Assembly: GCF_009017415.1 (NCBI RefSeq)
Contig: NC_092406.1
Span: forward strand, 558,001 to 622,000
Length of the DNA stretch: 64,000 nt
Source: Aspergillus flavus
Lineage: Eukaryota > Ascomycota > Eurotiomycetes > Eurotiales > Aspergillaceae
Reading direction: 5' to 3'
Below the pieces are notes generated by a model that saw only the letters and a list, made by a program, of their open reading frames with translations, ran no database searches and was not told the DNA's origin. How positions within the stretch are numbered: the stretch's first letter is position 1; the number at the start of each line of letters is the position of its first letter. The position numbers were made by a program, and so were the translations under genes. Of this stretch, positions 47,618 to 58,900 are shown one piece after another.

Positions 47618-48781
47618 CTAGGCCGAAAAGAAATCATCGCTGAGCTGTACATACTTAATCCTTTGTCTCCAAAATGTGTACGCGATGTGAATCTTCCCTT
47701 CATCAAGCACCATACTCGGGTATGACAACTCGCGATTCAGCTTTTTCTCGCTGTTGTTAGTCATACAATAGCCATCGCCATCTTCTAACACACGTCGTTC
47801 CCATGTCTTCCCTGAATCATCGCTCCAAGCAACACAGAGAGGTGCTCGCGGTGCTCCCCAGAATGATTCCCTGCCATCCTGTGTGGAGCTCTGATCTCGG
47901 CGTTCGTCAACACCATCTGCAATGTCATCATATAGGCCCTGACGACGTCCGGTGGCGTCCAGCTTTGAAGAATGGTTGTAAACTACAACTACTCTCCCAG
48001 AAGGGAGCACGTCAAAGCAAATGCCCGCATTGGGGTTTGGAAGAATGGTAGGCTGTGGTGGGCTCCAGGAAAGACCATCGGGCGAGGTTGCCAGATAAAT
48101 ATGGTCCGCCCATCGACTGCGGAACAAGCCAAGATAGGAGCAGTCTTTCAACCGTTGAATTTCCATATGGACGCAGCCTGTACTCTCTGGAATAACAGAC
48201 TCTGTCCAGGTTTGTCCCTCGTCCCTTGAGACGCGGATACAGGAGATATCATTGTTTCCTAGCCAGCGCTCTCCCGGCTCTACTCGGCATTTGAAAACGG
48301 GAATTACCCATGCACCATCATCCAGAACGATGGCTGGTTGACGAATGAAGATACCGGAGTCAGGGAATAAAACTTCCTCCTTTCCCCAAGTGATTCCGTC
48401 ATCTTTGGAAACCCGACGCTTCACGATTGCCGAGTCTTGGTTTCCGGCATGCTGCGACGTGTACAGAAGCCACAGATCTCCAGTTGGTGTACGGAATAAA
48501 ACCGGGTTTTGCTCGCTGCGAGTATTGTCGTGGGTCATTCGTATAGCTTCTGACCATGACTGCTCACCCGATCTCAGACGTGATAAGTATATACTGATGT
48601 CCGGCTTGCCTTCCATACTGCCGCCGAACCAGGCGCAGAGGACATCGCCATTCGGGAGTAAAAGTAGATTTGAGGCATGATTTTGGGCTGTGGCGCCGGG
48701 AAGATAGGCCTCCCGGTAAAAGTATGGTCTGTTGGTCTCGCGTACCAAACTGTCCTGCGGTAGTGCTGGAGTCGATACCAT
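47618..48781 (-). CDS. BNR/Asp-box sialidase-like glycosidase, no signal peptide
   Basis: Single exon, about 387 residues from the ATG at 48781; an upstream ATG at 48841 would add 20 residues that also do not form a signal peptide. Asp-box repeats S-x-D-x-G-x-x-W are visible as SKDDGITW, SRDEGQTW and SDDSGKTW, with a degenerate SPDGLSW. Together with NASNLLLLPNGDVLCAWFGG-like strands near the start (HASNLLLLPNGDVLCAWFGG) they mark a six-bladed propeller of the BNR_2 group (PF13088), which includes exo-alpha-sialidases. Without a secretion signal the enzyme is predicted to be cytosolic, so its substrate must first be imported. This suits the divergent MFS transporter. Sialidase activity proper is not proven; other uronic or keto-acid glycosides are possible. 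Confidence 0.83.
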   Translation of the reverse strand: MVSTPALPQDSLVRETNRPYFYREAYLPGATAQNHASNLLLLPNGDVLCAWFGGSMEGKPDISIYLSRLRSGEQSWSEAIRMTHDNTRSEQNPVLFRTPTGDLWLLYTSQHAGNQDSAIVKRRVSKDDGITWGKEEVLFPDSGIFIRQPAIVLDDGAWVIPVFKCRVEPGERWLGNNDISCIRVSRDEGQTWTESVIPESTGCVHMEIQRLKDCSYLGLFRSRWADHIYLATSPDGLSWSPPQPTILPNPNAGICFDVLPSGRVVVVYNHSSKLDATGRRQGLYDDIADGVDERRDQSSTQDGRESFWGAPRAPLCVAWSDDSGKTWERRVLEDGDGYCMTNNSEKKLNRELSYPSMVLDEGKIHIAYTFWRQRIKYVQLSDDFFSA

Positions 48782-49313
48782 GATCGAATAAAATACAGGG
48801 AATAGTTTTCCTCGATTCTGAGTGTTGCACAACAGGTTCAACTATTTCCTAACCTAAATCGTCTTTTTACTACATCCAACCAGAATGCTTCAGTATATAA
48901 TGACAGGATTACGTGGCCTCCAGACGAGGGGTTGAGATTCAAAGTGAAATCATTTCGGCCCTCGTCCGATAGGTTATAAAAGCTCGGTGGATAGTCCGAC
49001 TGTCCGCGCTACAGAGTGTCTCCACCTTCCCCAGATCTTCAGTCCACGAAAATGTGGGGTTGGTGTCTCGAAGCTCAATGGGTTTGTTCATTACGTGGAA
49101 TAAACATCTGGAGTTGCTTGATCCATAAAATGCCAGCATATCTTCTATCATGAGCCCCGCTTCCACTGGGCCTTGAGAGACCTCGTGGGCATAAATTTCA
49201 TTGCTTAGACCAGACTTCTGTCAGTACTGCGGGTTCTCCTCGTACAGCTACATTATCTCCTGGGTATTCATACGACTCATATTAACAACATTCTAGTTTA
49301 ACCGGTATTCTCC
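48782..49313. other. Divergent promoter, BNR glycosidase and MFS transporter
   Basis: No coding sequence. CGG and CCG triplets occur as CGG-N7-CCG (48956-48968) and CGG-N8-CCG (48985-48998), flanking a TTATAAAA at about 48974-48981. The spacing differs from the CGG-N11-CCG site in the other promoter of the cluster, so a shared regulator site is not demonstrated. Confidence 0.4.
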
Positions 49314-51135
49314 ATGGCAGGAGGTACTAGCATCTGGGCGAGCAAGGAGGCAAGAACTGACCCGAAGGAGATTTTCAACCTCAGGCTTCTTTATCTCCTT
49401 ATATCGGTTGCCTGGGGTGGGTGGTTCTATGGTTTCGACACGGGTAACATTGGAGGCATTCTCACTTTGCCTTCATTCGAGAATGCCTTCGGTCTGAACA
49501 ACCTACCGGCTGCAGAGATTGATAATCGAAAGGTACGGTTTGCTTTTCTCTCCACTCTAACAAAATCAGACGTTGATGAGATTACAGGGAACGATTGCCG
49601 CAATGCTGGCGGCTGGTGGCTCAGCCGGGGCTCTTTGCGCTGCCCCAACCTCAGACTTTCTTGGACGGAAATGGTCGGTCTTTCTGTGGGGATTTATATT
49701 TGTGGTTGGTGCTGCGATGCAGATGGTGGCTGATTATGATGTGCTTCTTGCTGGTCGCTTCATCGGCGGTATGGGGGTGGGCGCCAGTTCCATGCTCACT
49801 CCTCAGTTTTTAGCCGAGAATTCCCCCAAGTCCGTTCGAGGATCAATGACTGCAACGTATAACTTGATGATCCTAGCCGGTATAATGTTGGCATTTTGGA
49901 TCAACTATGGAGTATCCCTGTGGTCATTCCCCGGCGTTGAACATGATAACACGCAGTGGAGAACGTCAATGGGAATTCAACTCATCCCTGGGGCTCTGAT
50001 GTGCCTGATGATACCCTTTGTACCTGAAACCCCTCGCTACTTGATTAACCATGGTCGCTCAGAGGAGGGAATCAAGAACCTATGCCGGCTACGGAAGCTT
50101 CCTATCGAGCATCCCTATGTCCAAACGGAATACCAGGAGATCGAGGCGCAGGTACGGTACGAGCAGGAGTGTCATCAGGGTCACAGCTATTGGGTGGTGT
50201 TGCAGGACATCTTCCTAATCAAAAGTAACTTTCAACGGTTTTTACTCGCCATTATGTTATTTCTGTTTCACAAGTTCACGGGCACAGATTCCTTGAATGT
50301 GAGTACTCCGTTTATGATATTACAGTCATCCAGGCTAACTGTATACATCTTGCCAGTACTACGCGCCTGAGATATTCGAGTTAATCGGTGTGAAAGGGAG
50401 TTCCAATTCTCTTCTAACAACCGGTGTGTATGGCGTGGTGAAGTTTGTGGTGACCATCTTCTATGTCACCTACCTAGTGGATCGTGTTGGTCGCCGCCTT
50501 CCTCTACTCGTTGGTGCATCTCTACAAGCAACCGCAATGTTATACCTTGCACTGTATCTCCGGTTCGCGGGAACCAACACCGATACTGTTGGAGGGACTC
50601 CCGCGGGTGGTATAGTCGGTATTGTCTGGATTTACATCTACGCCTTCGGTTGGTCATTTGGACACAGCGTGGCATGCTATGTCGTGGCGGCAGAAATTTT
50701 CCCAACCAGAATTGTACGCCTTTCCCAATATCTTTTCTTATCCTCTTCCGGGTTCAATTGGCCACTAACTATATACTCTTACAGAGGTCGGTCTGCATGT
50801 CAATTTGCTTCTTCGTCAACTGGATTGTCGACTACGGCATCACGCGGGCTACGCCGAATATAATCACCGAGATGGGATGGGGCGTCTTTCTGCTTTATGC
50901 GTTATTGACCTATGCCGGGGTTGTGTTTATCTTCTTCTGCCTGCCCGAACTCAAAGGACGATCGATTGAGAGTATCGATGATCTGTTCCAGAGACCACTG
51001 TGGAGCATGTGGCGACATGCATACCCCACGGAGGAAGAGAAGACACGACAAGGCATTCCGCAGCTGATGAAAGGTGGAAATGAGGATAACGCAGACGGGG
51101 ACAAGGATCGTCCGGTTCATATTGAGTCAGTCTAG
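49314..51135 (+). CDS. MFS sugar transporter
   Basis: About 545 residues from exons 49314-49532, 49588-50298, 50357-50713 and 50785-51135, with introns of 55, 58 and 71 nt. The twelve-helix sugar-porter pattern is clear: GWFYGFDTGNIGGIL in helix 1, DFLGRKW in loop 2-3, GRFIGGMGVGASS in helix 4, VPETPRYL after helix 6, LVDRVGRRLPLLVG in loop 8-9, and LPELKGRSIESIDDLF after helix 12. It belongs to the fungal hexose/quinate/lactose-type porters of the plasma membrane. Its place, divergent from a signal-less glycosidase and near an aldolase, suggests that it imports the cluster's substrate. Confidence 0.92.
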
Positions 51136-51736
51136 GGATTATGTCTACGTCTGCTGTTGGGTTTGAAGTCTTACGAATTAGGCAATATCAATCTAGTTCA
51201 AATGTGATTGTTACCCTTGTCAATCAGTGAGGACAATGGCGGACAATATAGTTTTTCGAATTCAATTTTACCTTCACTCTTACAACTTGAAAATATTCGC
51301 GATACATTAATTGTCCACACCGCTTGTCCACAGACCGCTTCCTTTAAGAGCAAAGGGCAGAAAGGGGCGACTTGCCGAGAGATGCAGGCATCCTTTCCTA
51401 AATTGTCCTAGTACCAGCACAAGCATCGACATTCATTCCTATTGATATAAGCTGAAGTTAAGACCCTAGTTACTCTTCACCCTTAAAAGATAATCATCAC
51501 AGTACCCTTACTGTTTTATTCGGACCTGCGCTGCACAGAGCACGAACAACCCCTACCCCTTGAATATATTTTTCATCTATAAGACACCAACTAGAGGTCT
51601 ACTGAGTTGCATAGCTACTTTCACCTGAAATTTTATTTTCATCTTCAAAACCAGCACCGCACTCTTCTTACAACACAGTCAGCTTCTTAACTAATTTCCG
51701 CCTTCACTCTTCAATAAATATACTTTGTGGTACATC
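51136..51736. other. Intergenic, promoter of the hydrophobin-like gene
   Basis: No gene recognised. TCTATAAG at about 51576-51583 is a possible TATA element 155 nt before the next ATG, and the following sequence is a C/T-rich leader. Confidence 0.45.
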
Positions 51737-52063
51737 ATGAAATTTACCTTCATCTCTTTCCTCTTTGTCACCACTGTAATTGCTGTACCTCAAAATGAAG
51801 CTGGAAACGTTTGTGCAAGCAAACAGACCGTGGTGTGTTACGGACAAGGAAATGGTGGCCTCATCACCCTAGGAAACGTTATGCCCGGGGCATTAGGTGA
51901 AAACTGCGCTGCCGGCAAGGTCTACTGCTGCTCTCATGACGACGTTCAAGCGGTAAGACACTACTTAGTCTTTGATGGACATGGTGACTGACAGGTAGCC
52001 CGACAGTATGGCCTTGTGAACTTAGATGTAGAGGATCAGTGTACTGTTAATCGTGAGCTTTGA
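51737..52063 (+). CDS. Hydrophobin-like secreted protein with six cysteines
   Basis: 94 residues from exons 51737-51952 and 51995-52063 (42-nt intron). The signal peptide is MKFTFISFLFVTTVIA. The mature chain follows a hydrophobin-like plan: Cys, x7, Cys, a hydrophobic Gly/Leu-rich stretch (GLITLGNVMPGALG), Cys, x6, Cys-Cys, then VNLDVEDQC. Compared with the eight-cysteine hydrophobin pattern, the third and fourth cysteines are both missing, and in hydrophobins these two pair with each other. The remaining three disulfides could therefore form normally. It probably acts at the cell surface or as a secreted amphipathic protein. It could also be a distinct small secreted family. Confidence 0.7.
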
Positions 52064-53435
52064 GTGACTGCGCGGCTTGAATCCAGGGCTTCTTATTTGA
52101 AGAGCCAAATTCGGTTCGAGGCTGGCAAAAATAAAGAATCCACTTTGTCTATGAGTGGTGCTGTAGCTCTCTACGGCGTAGGTAGAGAGTATTAAAACTG
52201 GCGGGCGTGGTATTGGAAGAATCAGGTGGGAAGACCAGAGCCGGACAACGGGAGGCAATCTTGCTCAACGTCAGAACTACCAAGACTACGCGATTTCATA
52301 GCACGTTACGGTATAATAACAACCTATGTAACCACTTCAGCAGCCATGGCTTTCTTTATTCTGCTATGTTCTTCGTATTTGAGTCGAACAAGGGGTCAGG
52401 TTCTGTAGTATACCGTACTATTGATAGTCGACCTGCCCGCGCATGCTGTGTGTAAGTCGGTACATAGGTCGCATGTTCCTCGACCATTCCATTCCATTCG
52501 GAAAGTCTCAGTGCACCTCACTCCCCGAAGGGACTGCCGCTCAACTTCGGTGAGATCTTTCTGCTTAAATTGGTAACTATGTTTGGAAAGGGATCGGTCC
52601 TAATTGGCTCACGGATGATCTCGGGGATTCCTGGGGGCTGTGGTGGTACCACGTCTTAGTGCTAAATTAGCCATATCGAGATCGAGATCGCAGGGTAAGT
52701 TGCATGCCCTGTCCGCATAATTCATGTGGCTGAGTCATGATATCCAATCATAATACGGAGTACGTTCTTGTGTTGTCCTGCCCCTTGCTGGCGCGCTAAA
52801 GCTGATAGTGCGCTGATCTGCAGTGCATTCTTCGTGTTCTACGGTGGAAAGGCGGCCGTTTCTGGCGTCGTTTTCAGAGGTCCGTCCCTCTATTCTATAT
52901 GTAAATATAGGGGCTGTATATACTGCAACCGCTGCCAGCCATGACTATTCGAGCACGGCACCATTTTCTGTGTTTCTTGGATATGTACTACAGCGCTTAG
53001 GCATATGCACAGGTTCTTGCTCATTTAGATCTCTCCTGGAAATTTTATTTAATTATCTCCGTATGCCATTGGCTAGTGCAATCGTACTATAGAACATGAC
53101 CAAAGGTGAACAGTACATGAATATATTCCGGTCGTTAACTACACAAATTGTCGTGAAGCGCTAATGAATGACCCCCAATCGTAACCTAGGTGTTGGTAAA
53201 TTCATACACGTCGGTCCATTACCCAGGACTGCGGACCAAGTCCTTAACTCGACGCAATACCCTGCTAGCCTATGCCCGTGAGGCGTCGGTTTTCTCTCCG
53301 ACGCATCCCCGCACCACACCCTAGACCCGAGGCAACGCCATCTGGCCTCTAGTATGGACAAATCTATATTAAGTCAGATATTGGTGGTAGTTCATAGTTC
53401 TGCAGTAATCAACTCGACTTATTACACATCACAGT
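52064..53435. other. Intergenic
   Basis: Nothing recognisable on either strand. The short frames at 52207-52455, 52823-53092 and 53161-53361 lack family features. Confidence 0.45.
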
Positions 53436-54532
53436 ATGGCAACATTCACTTTGAACACAGGCGCTAAGATTCCGGCGGTAGGATTCGGGACATGGAAGGC
53501 GGCGCCCGGAGAAGCTGCTGCGGCGGTAAAGACAGCATTTGAAGTTGGATATAGGCATTTTGTAAGTTTGATCGTCTCGTGTCTCTGGCTATCTCTCCAA
53601 GTACGATCTTGACTAATATCAATCACAGGACTGTGCTCCATTATGTATGTGTTATCATCATCAAGAACATGAGCGTTCCAGTATCTAACCCTACGCGCAA
53701 TACAGACGGCAACGAGCCCGAAATCGGAGAAGTATTCAGAAGCACAAAGGTTCCTCGGAGTGAATACTTTGTCACGACTAAACTGTTCGTTTTCACTTCA
53801 ATTCTTCGCCAAATATATCCAGAATATCTAACACATAATGATAGATGGTCCTCAGACCACCGCCGAGTCGAATCAGCATTGGATAAATCCCTCCAAGATC
53901 TTGGCCTCAACTATGTGGATTTATATCTCATGCACTGGCCAGTAACACTGGACCCATCTGACTCAGTCGAATACGGCAAAGAGAATCGCAAAGTCCACGC
54001 AGCAGGCTGGGACTTCAACGACACGTGGCGGGAGATGGAAAAGCTTTTGGAGACTGGCAAAGTGCGCGCAATCGGCGTCGCGAATTTCTCGACCGTGAAC
54101 TTGGAAAAACTGCTCAAGACGGCGAAGGTGGTCCCAGCAGTTAACCAGACTGAGATTCAGCCCTTGTTGCCGCAGAATAAGCTGAATGCGTATTGCCGGG
54201 AGAAAGGGATCCACCAAACGGCGTTTGGGCCATTGGGTGGGTCTGGAAGCACGTTGCATTCTCATCCGGTTATTGTAGATATTGCTACTAAGCGAGGGTG
54301 TGATACGGGAAATGTGATGCTGAGTTGGGGAATTCAGAAGGGGTGGAGTGTTATTCCCAAGAGTACGAACCCGAAAAGGATTCAGGCGAATCTTAGGGGG
54401 AATGTTGAGTTGACGTCGGAGGAGATGGGAAAAATGGATGCTTTGGCTCTTCCCAAGGGAAAGAGGTTTAATCGGCCAGATTGGGGGACTGTTATATTTC
54501 ATGATGATGCGGAGGTTGATCTGGAGGAGTAG
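53436..54532 (+). CDS. Aldo-keto reductase, glycerol-dehydrogenase-like
   Basis: About 302 residues from exons 53436-53561, 53629-53644 (16 nt), 53706-53784 and 53845-54532. The AKR tetrad is assembled only after splicing: Asp and Tyr in RHFDCAPLYGNE, Lys in FVTTKLW, His in LYLMHWP. Other signatures are [24 protein letters not shown] [17 protein letters not shown], and the coenzyme loop [10 protein letters not shown], typical of NADPH binding. The third intron (53785-53844) is 60 nt without an in-frame stop, so the unspliced frame reads through it. The family reduces aldehydes and ketoses such as glyceraldehyde or dihydroxyacetone; the substrate is not shown. It is unrelated in subgroup to the AKR part of the 33782-36367 fusion. 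Confidence 0.9.
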
Positions 54533-55390
54533 GTGAACAGGATCCGATAGCCTTCGGTTGTAGATGTAGGATATACTAAGAAGGCTATGTTGCATATGGT
54601 TATCGTAGGCATGGTTCATGTAAATTGATCTCTGTCTACACGTTCACATATGCACCAAACCGCGTTAGTACTAGCATCACCTGTCATGATTCCCAGCGTT
54701 GGCTGTATAGAAGTTCCGTATGGAGGGACCAAGGATAGATTGTAGTCGATACCCTACTCGCATTGGAACGTGTTACCAGGACACTGTGAAGGGTTAAAAA
54801 GAGATCCTCATTTTCAAACATATATTATAACAGCAAAGTGGGCTATGTAAGTCGTCATCTATCATCTAGCAATAGGACCAGAGTGTGGAAGTACACCACC
54901 AGATATGGCCTGTAGGTCAAACTGACTCTTGGATTGCGGAATGTGGCAGCGTTAGTCTAAACGTAAACTGGCGACGAAATTTAAGTGATACTATAGCTAA
55001 TCCAGACGAATCTTATTACTTGTCTAGCTTTTAGAATTCACATTGATTTTCTGACTACGTGGAATAAATTTGCTCATCGTACTACTGCTTTATATATATC
55101 CTTTCTTTAAAGATAATATAGATAGGGGAACTGAAGAGCACATGCATGGTTTCACTATGCTATGGAACTAGGCCCTCTATACACGCACAGTGTATAGTCA
55201 TACGACATATAGCGACAGAGGGGTCACACTACTATAATGTAACAAGGAACCAAAACGAGTTTCGAAAGAAACAGAACACACTATGTATATATCACAAACC
55301 TCCGTCTCTTCGGAGTAGGAGATTAGCCTAACATCAATGATGCACAAGGTTAAATATATCAACTCACCACGAATATTGTTCTGGATCGTT
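54533..55390. other. Intergenic, converging 3' flanks
   Basis: AT-rich sequence without recognisable genes. The frame at 55146-55331 shows no motif. Confidence 0.45.
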
Positions 55391-55930
55391 TCAGTCCATC
55401 AAATCACTTAGCCAAATCATCTTTAGTCTCTCCGCATATTGTTGCTGAATTGCCTTCTTTTGCTCTATGACCTCCCAGGTATCCGATGGCCAAACATAGT
55501 ACTGTGGGTCCCATCCGCCAACATAAGTATCCAGCTCCTGCTTGTCTCGATAGAAACCTGAGATACTTGTCCGTTGAGTACTCTGGATGTGAAGCCTCTC
55601 CGTGCTCTTTGGCCGGTAAATATCACAGTTGATGTGATTTCCCCATTGAGGGTCCCAGTCAATGCGAATCTCCCACATGAGTATATACATTTTCTCTGTG
55701 TCGGGGTGTGTCACTGCCTCATTCAGGATCATACCTTTGAGGCCAGTCACATGGTGCCCTTCCTCGTGCGCAGGAAACTTATTCAGAATAAGCGAGACAT
55801 GTGAAGCTGCGAGTTCGGCTTTCGTGAGTTTGCCCGCTGCGAAGATCCAGGGGAATGACTGCTCCGTCATGATAAAGTCGCCTCTAGTTCCCGTTCCTGT
55901 GTGGGTCATGGTGATCCCTTGATTATTCAT
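55391..55930 (-). CDS. Hypothetical protein with an HEEGH motif
   Basis: Single exon of 179 residues from the ATG at 55930 (MNNQGITMTHTGTGTRGDF). I do not recognise the family. There is no signal peptide or membrane segment. The sequence has NKFPAHEEGHHVTGLKG, which contains HExxH, the zinc-site pattern of many metallopeptidases. No third ligand is obvious, and a chance match is possible. Many tryptophans lie in the second half (MWEIRIDWDPQWG, GGWDPQYYVWPSDTW). The codon pattern and the uninterrupted frame make a real gene likely. A 5' exon cannot be excluded. Confidence 0.55.
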   Translation of the reverse strand: MNNQGITMTHTGTGTRGDFIMTEQSFPWIFAAGKLTKAELAASHVSLILNKFPAHEEGHHVTGLKGMILNEAVTHPDTEKMYILMWEIRIDWDPQWGNHINCDIYRPKSTERLHIQSTQRTSISGFYRDKQELDTYVGGWDPQYYVWPSDTWEVIEQKKAIQQQYAERLKMIWLSDLMD

Positions 55931-57903
55931 GATTTTCACCGGTTGATGGACTGAGGAGGCTTGCAGGATTGTATAGACTAGGAATAGAATAAAGGAAGAT
56001 GAACATCCAGCTGTTGTTCAACCCAGCTCCAAAGGCTATATAGGCACAAAATGAACTGTAGTTTACAGATTCTTTTCTATCATAATAGTACAAAAATACG
56101 ATTTTGAACACGTAAATGTGACTATGCATTGCAATCACACAGCTGGTCTGCAGGTGATACGTCAGCCAGAAGCTCCGACCAATACAACCATTGACCACCA
56201 GACCTCTACCCCGTCTCCACGGTGTACATCGAAGAGGGCCTGAGCTATGTGTAAAAGCCAATTAAAACATCATGCATATTATCTCCACCGGTCATAGTCG
56301 AGTGGGCACACTTTAACCATTCACTTAGTGCCGGGAATCTCTTGAATAGAAGGTTGCTGTGTTACTTTCATAAAATGAAAAGGATTGTAATGATATACTT
56401 GAATTGGCAGTGCAGAATATATACTAGCCGAATATCGACTAGCCGACTCCAATCTTAATAACATGAGTTCGAAGCTCAACACACTGTGTGGTGTAAATGC
56501 TTAAAAGCTAAAGTGCATTGCCATTAAGAAGATATCATCAGGCGCAGGCCAGGCCGTAGTTACTGATGACCGCAAACAGCAAGGTGAGTATATAGCTTGA
56601 TATACATATACCTGTTTTCATTATACTTATGTTAATCGTATTTGACAAGTGTAACTCCCCTCGTACCTTCCATCATCAGCTTCTAGTCATGTATTGGAGC
56701 TGTTAAGATATATCTAATCGGACCTGCTGAATTTGACCACGCGTGTTTCCCTCTAATATTACCATCTGAAATAATATCGTCACTTTTCGTCTGGAGAAAT
56801 ATGGCATCCGCGCTTTTCCGCCGCCTCTGACGCTAGTTGCTTAACGGTCTTACTAAGTGCTCTAACCTCGGTGCTGTCTGAGAGACGACAAGTATGCAAT
56901 CCACTCGAGCGGTCGGCTACACTTGGCCAAGTCAATGGGGGTAGGTACTACTCAGGTGAGCTTTAAATATCTAGGGAAATCTTGAGTTGTCAGAGCCATT
57001 TGCATCCAAGGGTATCGGTGTGTGTTATAAAGGCTTCATTTCATGTTGTTGTAACAAATTGCATTAGAAGCAGTCTGCCTACTAGTATAATGATAGTATT
57101 CAAAGTTAACTATTGCTGTATACACAATTTTACTGTGTTGAGCCGTTGCCAGGCGCACTAGATTTGTGGCTCAACTTTCTCCCTTGATGTAATCAATTTA
57201 ATGGTGTTATTTAAGTATGTTTTGCATTTCGTCCTCCGTTATATCGCGTTTGTGTATCCACCATATTTCCAGTGGCACCTAAGAAAGAACCAAGCCATGA
57301 GGGACCCATCTGATGATTCAAAAACATCAAATGAAATCGGATTCATGCATGTACGGCGAAGCCGAAACACAACTTGAAGTAATGGCTGCGGTGGTGTCCT
57401 AGTATTTTTATTGTTTAGTCCAACACATGGACTGTCATAGAAGCATCGCACATAGCAAATGCTGTGAGACGATCGTGAATGATGGACTACTGATGATTCA
57501 ACATTGGCTGAACGGGGTCTTGGAAATTTGGCCGATAGACTCAGCTTTATTAGGGGAATCGGTCAAGACAGCTAATCTCTTCAGACAATAATACTAAGCC
57601 CTTGCCCATGAGGCAGCTCTGTTACGAATATGTTCGCTGATTATATTCGCCACGTACGAGTCATCATGCTGATTAGCATGTGCGGGCCGCGCAATTTTGC
57701 ACGCAATGGTAGATCATTATTAGCATAGTACAGAACCGAAGCCTGTATATCTTCTTTGGTCGAGGTGTATTTCTCCCATGCTTAATAAACCTATCCCCGT
57801 CCTTTCCTACCCTCCAAACCTCCGAGCCAAATCAACTATATAGCTATTTTGAATCCACTTTCCATAATTCCATCAAACGCCACCATAAAGCACAAATCCT
57901 TTA
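55931..57903. other. Long intergenic interval
   Basis: About 2 kb with no gene I can support. The frames at 55923-56261 and 57239-57451 (-) look spurious. No tRNA, rRNA or inverted repeat was recognised. Confidence 0.45.
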
Positions 57904-58460
57904 ATGGCTCCGACTTCTCAGCGTGACGGAGGAACCCCAGAACTTGCCCATTTTCATTCCAGACCGCAAACCCACAGACACCAACCTCCAGCCTATCGAT
58001 AAATCCCTGCCCTATGTAAACCCTACGGGCTTTGATCCATTTTATTCATCCTTCATAAGGATCGTCGGATGGGATGTGCAGCGTGGAGTGGGGCCCGCAT
58101 GCGCCTTCACAGTGAACGGTGAATGGATTGTTCATGTACATTTCCGAGCCTATCTACGTGTCATTCGCGGGTATGAAGTCAATCAGCTTCGTTGGGGGCA
58201 ACGAAAGTGATGTTGATTAGACTCTATCGCCATGTGGAACGCCGTCCAAGGCCGTAGACATGTACCTTTCCCTTGGAAATCTTCGACAAGGACCCCTGAT
58301 GTCGTGCGTAATTCCATTCCACTGATAGGATGCCTTTCTGAACTGAGCATAACTCAGGATGCAACAGTTCATATTCGCTGGCAGTGCTACCTCTCGTTCC
58401 CACCAACCTCTAGCCACGACTGTGAGCGTTGGACACCATCATCTGGATACGGCAATTGAA
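57904..58460 (+). pseudogene. Possible broken gene of unknown family
   Basis: The leader before 57904 looks like a promoter and 5' UTR. The ATG there opens MAPTSQRDGG but runs out within about 33 codons. A protein-like segment follows in another frame (FIPDRKPTDTNLQPIDKSLP, then GFDPFYSSFIRIVGWDVQRG; 57923-58210). After that come frames with RNSIPLIGCLSELS near 58310. Either splicing I cannot resolve or frameshifts separate the pieces. No family recognised. Confidence 0.3.
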
Positions 58461-58900
58461 AATGTAGTATGTAGTAGTTGGGCTCTCTCAGGCAATGCCT
58501 ATTTCGATAGATATACACTAGCATTAATAGTCTGTGTTCGACAAACAGGCTCATGTCATCCTTCACTGATTGGCTCTGTAGTGATATCGTTCGTATCGGT
58601 GCGCTATAAGGGGTATGATACTATCTGAAACTCTAACAGCCTAGATGTGATTATGGTGGGCAGCAAGGCACCATAGACTAGATAAGAATCTAGGACATAG
58701 GCTGAAGGCCTAAAGAATAATGCAGTAGAGTAAGGAGATGGAGGCGAATGAATCGATTTATCTAACCCAGATAGTCTAGTTAAAGCAACATCTTGAATAA
58801 TTATTGTTAAAAAAAGATAAAATATAAAAATAAAAATAGAGAAAAGAAAAGAAAACAACAGAGCCCACGAGCCATTAAATCGTTTTGGATTTAACCTTGT

